Below are positions 30,700 through 43,159 of a stretch of 64,000 nucleotides of DNA, piece by piece. The translations under genes and the position numbers were made by a program. The notes beneath the pieces are model-generated. The model was not told where the DNA came from. It worked only from the letters and a program-made list of their open reading frames with translations, and did not search any database. The stretch comes from Heliocidaris erythrogramma (Eukaryota; Echinodermata; Echinoidea; Camarodonta; Echinometridae), in NCBI GenBank assembly GCA_025617745.1, contig CM046859.1:28137371-28201370 (forward strand), in the 5' to 3' direction. Numbering within the stretch: position 1 is the stretch's first letter; every line of letters begins with the position of its first letter.

Positions 30700-33600
30700 G
30701 TGAAATTTCTTAATACAATAATTGATTGATGTTGATGAAAGTTGATGGTATTTGTGTCTGCATGGGGAAAGAATCTGTCGAGTAGATAATTATGCTGAAT
30801 GGCTGACCATGTAGTAAATAGGAATTATTGTGTATTATGAGGTTTTGGAATCATCAGAAAATTATTAAAAATTGACTAAAATTTTCTGAAAATCACAAAC
30901 AATGTAAAACACTTGACACAAATATGGGTGAACGGGACTACACAAACACGTGTGGCATCCAGTTTTGGTCCAATGTTGTAAACTATTTCTATTCCTGTCT
31001 GAAATATCAGACAATCCTATTATAATTACTTATCCGCATGAGTATAAAAACAACGGAGAGGCTTCCTAAAATAATTTTTATCTTGACCAGATCTCAGAAC
31101 ATTTTGTTTAAAGGCAACAAAAAAAAAAAAGAAGAAAGAATAATGTAAACCTTGGAGTTTAGCTCTCTGCCATAGTGTTCAATGGATTCGTGATAACTTA
31201 TTTGGATTGTTTAACCTATATAATAGATGTACATAATTCTAGAGATAAACAAGAAGTTACCAGTAAATTATTTCTAATGATTATTTATCATCGAACAAAT
31301 AGAGTTCATTTTTGAGCGCATGCAAAACACATATTTCCCTCCTAGCCTGCATGCATTTCAGTTATGCAATTATTATCCACATTGTACAATGCTTTTCAGT
31401 GCAAATGATCATACTTTGTTGAAAAATATGACATTATATTGTATGAATTGGAAAAAGGGAAACACTTAGGGAGGAATATGTCCGTTTTAATGATTATCAA
31501 ACATTTATCTTCCTTCGACTCTTAAAGATTCTTTAAAAGAAGTATTATTGATGTATACCGGTAAACAAGGCAACAATCTTCTTATTCTGTATCGTAAAAT
31601 CGTAACTTCTCCAGGGCTTGAGAAGGTACGATTGTTTAAACAATCATAATTATGAAATGTAATTCTTGACTAACCTGTAACAAACGTACTAATCTAAAAC
31701 AGTCGTATCAAGCTTTCATTCAAGCTGCGTAACATTGTTTAAATTACGATCCTGCTTTGCGCCGTATGATTTACTCATCAGTAATTGTTTGAGATTATCG
31801 TGGATTATCGCCTAAAATGTACCTCATTCAGGATTGGATCACAATCACTCTGCCCTTGCCAGCATTGTTCATGTTCTTACAATGGAGCAATCCAAACGAA
31901 TATCTTACGAGCTCTGATCCAAGAATCATCCACAACTGATATATTAACACACATCAAATGATGATGATGACAAATGCAGTCTTTAACAATGCTACATTGA
32001 TAATGTGCCACCTTCAACTCTAACATTTTCTGATATGATAACATTTTATGAGCGAAATGACAGGGGAAGGGTACAGTGGCGTAATGAGCCAAAAATTTTG
32101 AGGGGGCTGAGCCAGCAAGAATTGAACTATTTTCGAATGAATGCATGCAATACATACTATAACGCTCTCACAAATGTGAATACTTTCCATTTTGCTGTAC
32201 CATGAAAATGGTGCACTTTGAAACTTTGAAACTTTGCTCTTCAGACCACTTTTATGCACCCAAATAATGATCAAAGCCTGAGCTGCATTTCTACCCTTTT
32301 CATTTTCTCTCATGTGGATAGGCAGCTCATAAAAATTATCGCTAATTTTTTGCGAATTTCAATTTCGGGGGACGATTCCTGTCTGCCTGTTTATAGATTT
32401 TCTTTAATTCAAGTTTAAGTTTATTAAACGAGGAAGCGGAGCAACCAAGTGAGAGGATTTTCTATTTTAAATAGTGAAATTTGTTTCTGGAGCACTTCGA
32501 AGTAACGTGCTGTAGCCTTAACTCATTAATTACTTCCCTCAGTTTTAAAAGAAATTTCACGATAGTGCGTGAGCCTATTGTACTGGTTGTGGGTAAAAGA
32601 GGATAAGTTCCCCTCCTATAATACACTGTAAAAACTGAAGTGCTACTTTTTCGGGGCATGTATAGTGACTGCACCTGAAATGCTGTTTTAGCACTTATAG
32701 TGTGCTAATTTACCAGCAAAAAAAAATTGTGACCGTGACGAGCCTCGAACCAGGTTCCGCTGATTGAGAGGCGCTGACGTTACCGATAGACTAACGAATG
32801 CTTCTTGCAATCCAGTTTAGTCATGGGAGTCAAGTAGATAACATGAACTATGTGGTGTCGTAAATTCACTATGTAACAATATGATCTGCTCTAAATCGTA
32901 CGATGTGAGTTAGTCTAGCGGTAATGCCAGCAATTCTCGATCAGCGGACCCTGGTTCGGGGCTCACCAAAATCACGATTTTTTTTAATGAATGTTTAGCA
33001 GTTTAAGGAGCCGGTCCAGCTCCCGTGAAAGTGCTGAAATAGCACGCTGTGTGCATTCCAATAGCACTCTGAGTGCAGTCCCTATGCATGCCCTCAAAAA
33101 GTGCTAAATTCAGCCGTCCTGGTGCTGAAAACAGCACTTAAGTTTTTAGAGTGTAAGAACGTTGTGATATGCATTATGTACCTATGCATTATGTACCCGG
33201 AAGGGCAAATACTAAGAAAATTCAGCCATTTATATGTTCTAAAAGACGTACTACAGTAATCAGAACACTACATTTTTTTTCTAGCGAGGGGTGTATGGAT
33301 GTCTTTTCTATTTATCTTATTTTCTTCTTTCTTCTTTCATTCATTTCCCCTTCATTTTCTTTCTTTCCTTCTCCTTTCGTTTCTCCCCCTTTTTTTATTT
33401 TTATTTTATTTTATTTATTTATTTTTTTATTTTTATTTATTTATTTTTGTTTTTTAATTAATTAATTTATTTATTTATTTTTTATTTTTTATTTATTTTT
33501 TTATTTTATTTATTTATATTTTTTTTTTTTGTTTTTTTTTGGGGGGGTTGCAGCCCTCAAGCCCCACCCCACACACACACATACAGTACGCTAGTGGAAG

Positions 33601-36600
33601 GGTGAATGCAATTTGGGGGGTGTAACGACAATTTTTTTTCTTCGCCAGACCTCCAAAATTCGGCCGGGGGGGGGGGGGGTTATGGCGGTACAGTTTTACT
33701 CCATAATTCTCTGACAAGCAAAAAAAAAAAAAAGTTTTCGTTCTAAAGGGGGGGGGGGGCACAATGCATACTTTTCTCCCAAGGGGGGGGGGGTGGGGGC
33801 ACGGACCGGATGTGTCCCCCCCCCCCCCCAAATCCGCCACTGTTTTCTTTTTCTATGTCAGAAAATGTCTGAATATTCACAAGATTCTGGATCCACCCCT
33901 GCGGGGATCATTGCGTATAATTATGTTACATGATATGAGGCCATGATACTAATCGATAAATTCGTAATCGACATTGAAAATTTGAATTATACTGGGCGCT
34001 GTTCAAACTAATCCTATACAACAGCAATGTTTGAACTGACAATATAATTATCCTGTAGCACGGCTGGCCGGAAATACCATAAAAATGTATTGACAACAGT
34101 ATAGCGTTGACAGCTACAATCACATAGGTTAATTATACAATTAACGCAAAACTGTTTTGATACGGATATGCCTATCGCCCCGGGTGATAGAACAATTCTA
34201 AAATCTTAATTAGTAATGAAATTTGGCACGAATACCATACTCAAAACGCGATGGAAAGCAAAGGTATAACCCCATCCACCCACAACGACTACGTCAACAA
34301 CAACAACAACAACAACAATAACAACAACAACAAAATCATTCATATCAAGGCAATAATAAGAATTATGTACATCAACATACTTTGTTCCCCCTGGATCTGA
34401 TCAACACCTGCCTACAATACATTCGCAACCCCGCCCACCCAACTGACTTTGCTAATGCTCTTTATAGAAGCTGAAACATAAACTGGATATAAATCAATGA
34501 AGACGGCCCTTTGCGCAAACAAGTATACGTTTGTTCTTCATGTTCATATTTTCTGACTGATGTTGGAGTGATTAATGTATTCATATTTCTGTATATGCTT
34601 GTTTTTCTTACACAGTGTACAACAGTCCGTTACTCATAATAGTAGTGTATGAACGGTGAAGTATGCATGCTTTTACATTAACAACGAAGATGGCTATTAG
34701 TTATAAACTTTTGAATATTGTAACACAATTTACTCTTGTCTATTTTTTACAGCAATAAATGATTTGCTTTCTTTTCGTACGTGATCTGAAAAGGTGCCAA
34801 CTCGAATAGCACTAATTATTTAACCCTTTTTCTCACCTCTTTGAGTCAGTAATTGTTCAGCTTTTCAATACTCATTTTATGACGTGTTCATGTGTGTACC
34901 ACGTTTTAAACTATTTTTACACTATTTGTATTGAAAAATGTTTTATAATGTCGCTGATTTTGATTATGAATAAAATGAAATGAGTGTTCGCAAGAGCCAG
35001 CAGATTTGCCAAACTTGTATAGCACAATAACTATGCATGGTTCTCAATATTTTGAACGTTCTGAGCGGTCAGTCAAGAAGCATGTTCAAGTCGAACCGGA
35101 AACAACTGATAGAGATTGTTATCAGGGTCATGATCAACAAGAAGGGCCTGAATCGACTTCGCAGGGAAATGGATTCACGCGTATGGATTTACTGGATTTA
35201 CAATATGAATAGATAACAATCTCAGGCAATGCTCTTTTTATTTTTTAAGAAAATAAATCTCGGACACACATATTGTTTCAGAGAAAAGAATTATTCCTCT
35301 TTTTCAATTATAATATTAAGGGAATAAAAGTCCTTATTCATTTCTCAGGATGTATATCTCGAACACACGTTCCTTTGGGGGAAATATTTTTGGAAATGTT
35401 TCTGAATGTCCTTGATACGATAAGAGGCCAACGTAGTTTTCATTTAATTCTAAATGTATGTCGTAGCAATGCATTTTTGTTCCTCAAAGGGGAGTCCAGT
35501 GGAGGTATCCATCTTTGGGCTGATAGGCATGCCCCCTGGTTTATAGACTCTCTCCTAAGGGTTACATACATTGAAGGGGGTGGTTGCTGAGGGATACAGC
35601 CCCTCCCCCGAGAATTTTTATAGTCCGATATTCGGGCAATCACCACCTCATATTCGGGGTGCGAGATGCCAGAATATCCTCATATTTGGGGCAGCGAGAT
35701 GCCCGAATATGTCATTTCTGTACCTCGTCACTATTAGTAATGGCAAAAATTTTGCTTGCTCGCCTCGCTCGCTCACAAAAATCAGGAAATGGAAAGTTAA
35801 TATTCAGACAAAATGCGTCAGCCCTTTTCACGAAATTGTACCCGTACCTATATATCTTGACATGGAACTATGCATTAAGGGGGTAGGGTAGTTTAATTCC
35901 CTAAGGTCCTACAGACCCGCATACCCCATATACATAAATTATGTCTATTTTGATTTGAATCCTATTCCGTTAAAAAAAGTCCAGTGTTCCCGTCAGTGAA
36001 ATGTGAATGACATATTTCTTAAAATCTTTCGCCAATAGATAAGCTCTATTAAGAAAAACAAATGATGATTTATTACTAAAACTTATTTATCGTTTTTATT
36101 TTGCAGAAATCTTAAGACCAGTCATACCATGGAATTACAGAGCAGACAAAGGTAGATCAAAACAGCTTATTTTCTTGCCCATGACAGCTCGCACACTGAA
36201 ATAGAGTGCCAAAACTGCGAACTTTGATAGAATTTTGCATTTGTAGTTTTAAAAAAAATATAGTATTTTGCTCTATGAGGAGGACATGAAGCCTCTTCGT
36301 GTAATGGTTGATATAGTATCATAATATTACGACCTTTTTATTAATTATCTCTTCCCAAAAGCTATATGGGCCGCGGCGCCTTCAACTGCCTTGATAATTG
36401 TAACCCACATCATGTTTAAACCTAATGGAAATAAACAAAATTTATAAAATTTCGTGAAAAATTCGTACAGGATAATCATTTAAAGCTGCTATAAGCGCGC
36501 ATTAAGAGCCTGAAAACGATCATAATGTTCTACATGTTACAAAATTGTGATATTGATTTCTCATGGCTCAAGAAAACATGCGTGAAATTTCATTGTCACT

Positions 36601-37759
36601 TTTAAATGAACAAAGTTTTCTGAAAAAAGAGGTTAGAAATGCTTCTTTTAAGACAGTAGGTCTGTTAACTATCCTTGGATTATAATCCAAGTATTTGCCA
36701 TCGAAGAATATAAATGATGAGGCCAGCTATTTTACATGCTGCCAACTATAATTCTCAGTCTCAACCTTCGGCTGTATGTGTGAGTCATTTATGAAAGAAT
36801 AATATTTTTAATCAAGGGGCAGTTAAGTTCTTATATCATCGAATACACAGAAAATTGCCAAACACTAGATCTCCCGTAGAAAGTGCTAGTAAATGCATGA
36901 CTAAAAGATTGAAGCAGCTGTGTAGTAGCATGGGTCTAGCTACTGGCCTAGATGAGGGGGGGGGGGGGGGGTAGGGGCACCGATTTAATTTGGTGGACAA
37001 AATGTGAGGGAGCTGGGAGAATAGGCAGTGTGGCGCGTCATTGTTCTTTCTACTTCTTCTTTCTCTTTCTCTCTCTCTCTCTCTCTCCCTCTCTTTTCAT
37101 TCAAGTTTGCCATTTCATGGTGGTGGTGGTGGTGGGGGGGGGGGGGGGGGGGACAAAATTGCCTCTTAATTATAGTAGACTGTATAATGCAGATTTGGCT
37201 CGTAACACGGATGCCTATCTGTAATGGTTCATTTTTTTCATAGCCTGTATCTTCGTGTCGAATATCATGTTCAGAAATGTCGATGCTTTCATAATATTAG
37301 AGACGAGCCTATTATAATTGTATTCATTTTACGATTTCCCCGCATCCCTTATTCAGTTTAAATGCCCAATATCGTCGATTTTGAAATGCGATCAGTCAGT
37401 TAAATCAGCCATTTACACTGTCTTCGCTTTGAGCCATACTGAATTTCTAGAGATTTTGATGCCTTAATGAAAATGCCGCTTGGATACCACTGCAGGTCCC
37501 CACAAATGGGGGCAGATGTTCCCCTACCAGTGCGCGGGGTCAATGCAGTCACCCATCGCTATACAGACCATTAACACCAAGAGGAAAGAGTGGGGTCCCC
37601 TGGAGCTGAATGGATATGGGGATACCGATGGGAAGAGGATGACCCTCACGAATGTCGGACATACAGGTGGGTCGGGTATGAATTGGTGGTGATGGTGGTG
37701 ATGTGATCCTTGGAGGGACGATGATGATGATGATGATGATGATGGTGATGATGATGGTG

Positions 37760-37791
<32 letters not shown>

Positions 37792-40700
37792 GATGATGGT
37801 GATGATGATGGTGATGATGATGATGATGATGATGGTGATGATGATCGTGATGATGATGATGATGGTGATGATGATGGTGATGATGATGATGATGATGATG
37901 ATCGTGATGATGATGATGATGATCGTAATGATGATGATGACGATGATGATGATCGTGATGACGATGATGATGAGTGATGATGATGACAATGATTATAATG
38001 ATGATGAACTTGATCGTGATGATGATGATGATGATGATGAGTGATGATTGTGATGATGACAATGATTATAATGATGGTGATGACTGTAAGAATAATGATG
38101 GTGGTAGTGGTGGTCACGGCGTTGCTCGTGCTCACGGTTTTTAAATTATTGAGACTTTCTTGAGAGATGTAATGCTAATGTTGATTACTATCATCATACT
38201 AGTTGTGGTCATGAGTATGACAATGTTTCCTGCAATTATAAATATGACGATGGTGATGATAATGATGAGGATGAAAATGAGAGGGAGGAGGCAGCTGATG
38301 ATGTTGATCATGATAATGACAATGTTGATAATGAAGTTGAATAGGGTAATAATGACGATTGATAAGCAAACAGGATATAATCAAATGGAGAATTCATCAA
38401 GTATGATCGATACAACACGATCAATAGGAAAATAATAAAACAAATTTACTATTTTTATTTTTTTTTCTTCTAGTCGAGCTAATGTTGGAGGGTAACTACA
38501 CGCTCCGAGGAGGGGGGCTTGAGGGTACCTTTGTGGCTGATCAGATGCACTTTCACTGGGGTTTATCAAACGATCATGGATCTGAACATGCTCTAGACCG
38601 CCGAAAATATCCTGCAGAGGTAAATTAACGTGCCCGGTATTAAGGGGTACCCATATCCTATAGGCCCATTGCAAACGAGGTGTCGTTAGCTGACGTAGGC
38701 CCTTTAATCACTTTTCTGCTGCTCTGTCGATCCCATGGTCGATCCTTGAAACGCGCGGGATAGTCCTCTGATTGCGGGAATTCGACGCATGCGTGTGTCG
38801 AGAATCAACCATGGGATCGACAGAGCAGTAAAACCGCCGTGGTCAAAGGCTAGGGGTGCACTCGTTTTTCCGAAGGTTCATCATTCCGAAATACACATTT
38901 CCAACCCCAGGGGGTTCATGATATCGAAAATAAATAGGGTTCATAATTCCGAACATTATTTTGTTGCATTACTCCGCAGGTTCATTATTCTGAAGACTCG
39001 TTAATTCCGATGGTTCATTTAGCCGAAGGTTAATGGTTCCGAAAATGGGTTCTATTTCATTTTTAGAATGCTTCGGAAAAACGAACTTTCAGGATTTTGC
39101 AGAACCTCCCCCAAACCCCTTAAAAACAGCAACAACAACAAAAAGCGACATGTGACCACAGAATGCACAGATACTTGTGATTTGTGATCATTGTTGTCAT
39201 TATTGTAACAGTTATTTTAACTATCAACTTAACACGATTGAACAATCAGATTATCGAATTTTGCAGATTTTAAAAGAAGCAGTTAGAGATGTTATCCATC
39301 TCCTTGGACATTGTTTATAAATAATTCCTTAATAATTCCTTACTATAACCATGCTTTGGTTGTGTTTCAATTATTATTATCTTTTGATTTTTTGCTTTTT
39401 CGTATTAGATGCACATCGTTCATCACGAGGAATCGTTAATAGGAGATAGTGTTTTCCATACACCAGGCGGGCTGGCAGCGCTGGCTGTCTTCATTGAGGT
39501 CAGTTCATGGAGGATTAGAGGGGGACAGACGCCCTTTTAGAAAGGTCAAGATGTCACACCCCTAATTGTATTCTTGGCCCCTCCAAATTCAGGCACCCCA
39601 AAAGTGTGTCATCTTTTTTCCTACTTTCTTGTCAGAGATTTTTGGACTCGAGTTTCCATTTTTTTTTTTGCTTGTCGAGATTTCCCCTGATTTTTCAAGA
39701 TATTCAAAATTACAGAGAGGCAGAGATAGAAAGAGAGAGAGAGAGAAAGAGAGAGTGGGAGACTGGGAAAGAAAATAGAACAAGAGAAGAAATTGACACG
39801 GTTAATCGTCTTCCCTTCAACACCTTACCCACTCGACGGTCGCTCCTTTACTTGTAATATTGTCGTCCATCGAGTAGAATTAGTGAATCCAATGGACCGA
39901 TCCAAGGTTTTGTGAGGGGGGGGGGGGGGTCGTTTTAGTTATATAGATGCACATCTTTTAGGTGATTTGTTTCCTTCATTGTGTATTGTGTATTTTCCCC
40001 CGAAGATCGGTGAGAAGAACAAAGCTCTCGACAAACTAGTTCAACACATCAAAGACGTCCAATTTAGAGGTAGAGTATATAACTAATATTTTCTTCTTTC
40101 TTCATTTAAAAGACCGGTTGAGAAGTTTCTTTTAGCAAAGTACCATCACTATAGTCACTAGTCCAGGGGAGGGGGTCTAGAGGGGAGTCGGAGAGGCGTG
40201 ACAATACCCCGTTCCCACCCAGCCCCATTTAGCATTTTCGGCTGGAAAATCGTGAAGTTTTATATGAATTCAATGAATGGCAAATGAATTCAATAAAATT
40301 GATGCCCTTCTTTGTCTATTTGATTTTTCCCCCAAAATAATCTAGCCACTCCCGTGCATATGTCAACACCGTCATTACCGAGAAATCACAAATCTGGTTT
40401 GGAAGCAATAATTGTTGATGGCTCCTGGGGAAAAATAAAACGTAACACGTTTGCCCCAATCTACCGTACATGAAAATCCCAATGTGCAGGATCACACGTG
40501 TCTTTATAAAGAACAACTGCCGCGTGTATTTTAATTGTTTGGTGGGTTTATCCTTTTTAACTTATGACAAACTTATGTAATTATGTAAACACAATTTTAG
40601 ACGAGTCACACCTCATGACCGAAGCCATACGTCTCACCGACGTATTACCCAAGAATCTACGACAGTTCTACCGTTACCGTGGCTCCTTGACCACGCCTCC

Positions 40701-41512
40701 CTGCTACGAAGTAGTCACGTGGACAGTGTTTAAACAACCAATCACAATATCTCAGGAACAGGTAAGAGATGGCACACTCTAAAATGACGAAAATAAGTCA
40801 TGAAGTGCGACAATCGGGTATTATTTTTTGTTTATTGGTGGATTGTTTATTTCAACCCGAGTGCATCATCCTTTTTTATGCCCAAAGATGCTCCACTCAA
40901 CGCAATATATTATTGTTGAACAGGGGCGGATCATGATTTAAAATAAAGGGGAGGGGCACAATAACAAATAAATAAAAGCCATAAATAAATAAAAGAAAAT
41001 GTCACATTTTCAGGTCAATTTCATGGCACATAATTATTTTGTAAGGGACACATTATTTTTGTGTACTTAGGGTATGCATGATTGGGTTCTACAAGGCAGG
41101 GGAGGGGGGGGGGGCAGGAGTTGGTTGTGCCCCCATCCGCCAGTGATAAAGTATATTGGTGAAGACTTAATAAACGTTAAAAAAGTAAAGAGTTTAATAT
41201 CTTTGCAAGTGAAATATTGAATTCTTCCCATGTGTTCGTTCTCCTTCCCTCCTTCCCATCTTGTGTCTCCATCTCTGTCTGTCTGTTTCTCTCTCTCTCT
41301 CTCTCTCTCCTTTGTATTTCTGTATTCATATTTTCATATCTCTCTCGTCCATCATCTCATATTATATATTCCAGATGTCGGCATTACGTAGCGTCTTTGA
41401 GACAACCCGCCACGCGTACGTCTTTCGCTCGGAGACCCCCATATTGCTGAAGAATAACTTTCGACCGGCGCAACGCATCAACGGTCGGGACATCTATCGT
41501 TGCGGAATCTAG
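30582..41512 (+). CDS. Secreted alpha-carbonic anhydrase, eight exons
   Basis: It catalyses CO2 + H2O to bicarbonate and a proton. Exons 30582-30699, 36107-36151, 37496-37666, 38474-38619, 39409-39498, 40006-40069, 40601-40761 and 41375-41512 total 933 nt, or 310 residues. An N-terminal hydrophobic stretch ([10 protein letters not shown]) reads as a signal peptide. Zinc ligands are both His of MHFHW (H94, H96) and His of MHIVHH (H119). The proton-shuttle position H64 fits TNVGHT. E106 and E117 equivalents are present, as is Thr199 in GSLTTPPC. Cysteines in QCAGS and TPPC fit the C23-C203 disulfide. No transmembrane segment or GPI tail follows, so it is probably secreted. In echinoderms such enzymes can serve skeleton formation, which is inference. 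Confidence 0.92.
32623..33155. mobile_element. TIR element with tRNA-like inverted arms
   Basis: The left end ACACTGTAAAAACTGAAGTGC matches the complement of the right end (AGCACTTAAGTTTTTAGAGTGT), and the similarity goes on inwards. Each arm holds a Pol III-like pair: on the right 'tagtctagcgg' (A box) and 'ggttcgggg' (B box), and on the left their complements. It lies in carbonic anhydrase intron 1. Confidence 0.6.
33300..33535. repeat. TTTA-rich low-complexity tract
   Basis: Pyrimidine-rich then (TTTA)n-like DNA leading straight into the MITE copy at 33540-33843. Confidence 0.7.
33540..33843 (+). mobile_element. MITE copy, GGATCC family
   Basis: Internal blocks 'ctctgacaagcaaaaa' and 'ggggcacaatgcatacttttc' match the 7750-8091 copy. 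The right end is 'aaatccgccactg'. The left end is degenerate. Confidence 0.55.
34982..35212 (+). pseudogene. Possible coding fragment inside an intron
   Basis: An open stretch of about 76 codons runs to a TAG at 35210. It has a non-repetitive, hydrophilic composition (e.g. [26 protein letters not shown]) and follows an 'aataaaatgaaatgag' tract that resembles a retroposon tail. There is no ATG near the start. It may be a retroposed 3' end of a host gene, a transposon fragment or chance. No family was recognised. Confidence 0.25.
36107..36151 (+). CDS. Carbonic anhydrase exon 2
   Basis: Forty-five bases, entering and leaving in phase 1, between TTTGCAG and GTAGATC. It encodes [14 protein letters not shown], the stretch before the enzyme's GPHKWG start. 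Confidence 0.75.
37496..37666 (+). CDS. Carbonic anhydrase exon 3
   Basis: It encodes [22 protein letters not shown] and ends at the proton-shuttle region TNVGHT. Acceptor TGCAG, donor ACAG-GTGGGT, phase 1 to 1. A (GAT)n array starts 50 bases into the next intron. Confidence 0.9.
37719..37978. repeat. (GAT)n microsatellite in carbonic anhydrase intron 3
   Basis: About 260 bases of GAT/GGT triplets; further GAT-rich DNA continues to about 38100. It gives rise to spurious frames on both strands. Confidence 0.9.
38474..38619 (+). CDS. Carbonic anhydrase exon 4 (zinc ligands H94, H96)
   Basis: It encodes [14 protein letters not shown] and the signature ADQMHFHWG, then HGSEHALD. Acceptor TTCTAG, donor GCAGAG-GTAAAT, ending in phase 0. 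Confidence 0.92.
38693..38852. repeat. Palindromic MITE in carbonic anhydrase intron 4
   Basis: The arms 'ctgctctgtcgatcccatgg' (38719 on) and the complement ending 38828 pair nearly perfectly. Weaker pairing extends outwards through 'aggccctttaatcac' and 'gtggtcaaaggct'. Related sequence occurs at 1572-1745. Confidence 0.6.
39409..39498 (+). CDS. Carbonic anhydrase exon 5 (zinc ligand H119)
   Basis: Thirty codons in phase 0, starting [10 protein letters not shown] and ending ALAVFIE. Acceptor GTATTAG, donor GAG-GTCAGT. Confidence 0.92.
40006..40069 (+). CDS. Carbonic anhydrase exon 6
   Basis: It encodes [21 protein letters not shown]. Acceptor CCGAAG, donor AGAG-GTAGAG, leaving in phase 1. 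Confidence 0.8.
40601..40761 (+). CDS. Carbonic anhydrase exon 7 (Thr199 loop)
   Basis: It encodes [20 protein letters not shown] and EVVTWTVF, the substrate-binding loop with the conserved Thr and the disulfide Cys. Acceptor TTTTAG, donor CAG-GTAAGA, phase 0 at the end. Confidence 0.93.
40921..41146. mobile_element. MITE copy, GGATCC family (degenerate)
   Basis: The left end CAGGGGCGGATCATGATTT and right end 'ccccatccgccagtg' fit the family. The centre is shortened. It is in carbonic anhydrase intron 7. Confidence 0.5.
41375..41512 (+). CDS. Carbonic anhydrase exon 8 (C-terminus)
   Basis: It encodes [17 protein letters not shown]..., including NNFRPAQ, the usual last core motif, and stops at TAG 41510-41512 after RDIYRCGI. 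No membrane segment follows. Confidence 0.92.
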   Translation: MSALRSVFETTRHAYVFRSETPILLKNNFRPAQRINGRDIYRCGI

Positions 41513-41733
41513 ACTAAAGGGCTGGTCACATTTTGTCTGATTTTTCATTGTTTTTGTTTGCCTATGTGTTTTGATTATTGTTTTATGTTGCTTATACCTA
41601 TTACTATTGTATACACTCAGTTTCATGTTATACTGTATCTGTATTTTAACATTGTCCAGTTTTTTTTCTTTGTATGTACACAGGGCTCTTTTTTAAAGCA
41701 GGCCTTTAGGCTCTGAAAAGACTACCTTTTTTA

Positions 41734-41753
41734 AATAAAACGTAATAAATAAA
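41734..41753 (+). promoter_or_regulatory. Poly(A) signals of the carbonic anhydrase gene
   Basis: Three AATAAA hexamers start at 41734, 41744 and 41748, about 220 bases past the stop codon. Confidence 0.65.
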
Positions 41754-42204
41754 GTAATTAATTAATTAAAGGTACACCCAAGAGCTTCTCTAATAGAACA
41801 GACAAGAGCCTACTGTCACGTACACACCATGTAGTAGACTTAAGTAGAGTGTACCTTTAATTGAAAATCTCGTTATCGTTATCGGACAAAATGTGACCAG
41901 CCTTTAAGGCAGTGGACTCGACTCGCGCTTCACTGCAGTAGTTAAAAAACTGTCCATCCATAGAACTCCTCCAAATCAGGACTTTAAAAACTCACATTTT
42001 CACCAGTTGTGGAAGTACGGAGCGAGCGTCTCTGGAAGACTGTGAACATGAATTTGTCCAACTGACCATCTTCACCCGTTTAACAAGACACAATAGAGGA
42101 GCGTGCTAGGAATCTGTGCTATGTGATTGACTCGCAGAATTGACTATCCATGTGTTAATTACATAGAAGAATATAATTATTATACCGAAAAAGCCCCTTT
42201 ATTA

Positions 42205-42345
42205 TTTCCGGGGAGCGTTTAATCAAGCGTTTTGTCAGTGATGTTTACCGACAAATTTGCTCTCAGCCAATCAGAGGCAAGGATTTCAGTTGCTTATAAT
42301 AGTTGTCGGTAAAAATCACTGACAAAACACTTGATGAAACTCTCC
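42205..42345. mobile_element. MITE with 'gctctcagccaatcag' core, copy 1
   Basis: The arms 'caagcgttttgtcagtgat' and its near-complement 'atcactgacaaaacacttg' flank a core ending in 'ttcagttgcttata'. The core is shared with 44033-44162 while the arms differ. Confidence 0.65.
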
Positions 42346-43121
42346 CCTTGTCTAGCAGGCGGAGGTGGTCAATATGTTGTTGTGTGTTTCTGTACATTGA
42401 GTAATAACTTACAGGGTCCAGTTTTTTTGTTTTTTTTTTCTTTTGAGAAACCAATTAATTTTCATCTTAAAATAACTAATTATAATGAAAAAAAGTTAAC
42501 CTCAAGGAAATTACAGTTTTTCACCATTAATTTTGAACTGCATTAATAAGAGCGCTAATGAGTTATTACAGTTGAAATGTAAATATTTTTTTCTTTCCAT
42601 CCATGCTTGATGACGAGTTTGGTCAGCGGATACCTTTTTTCCAGAGGTCTGAAAACCCTTTCCTAATACGAGTATTTTGTCAGTTTTCATATTTTTATGA
42701 TGTACATGTACAGCCAAATTTCTTACTTCTGACAACATTAGGTCCACGGGCTTGAAATGGGAGGGAAAATTTTTATGGGCGCCCGATAAACCTCCCCGAC
42801 AGAAATTTGTATTACTTAGATTTTATGAGTTGTTGTTGATGTAATGTACATTTGCTTATTGGTGGGAAGCCAGTATTTTAAGAGCTAATCTTTTGTCGAA
42901 TTTTCAAGAACGCAATTTCGCAAGGGAAATACATAAACCGGAAATTAAAAAAACACCGGAAATTAAAAAAAAAAAGTTTTCAAATGAACCATGTTTTTCT
43001 TTTGATCAGTGTACAAATCCTTGTATTAGATCTTCCTTTTTAATCGTCAATTCACCCCTATAGAGTCTTAACTGTTTCGTACAAGGGTCAAGTCCAGGGA
43101 GCTGCAAGGGGCGTGTGCGCG

Positions 43122-43159
<38 letters not shown>
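43122..43159. repeat. 38-base C homopolymer
   Basis: An uninterrupted C run inside a remnant of the GGATCC MITE family ('agtccaggga' on the left, 'tcatccactgg' on the right). Confidence 0.85.

Noticed and set aside
37524-38135. Long Ser-, His- and Ile-rich frames on the minus strand
   Set aside because: They are translations of the (GAT)n microsatellite, in an intron of the carbonic anhydrase gene.
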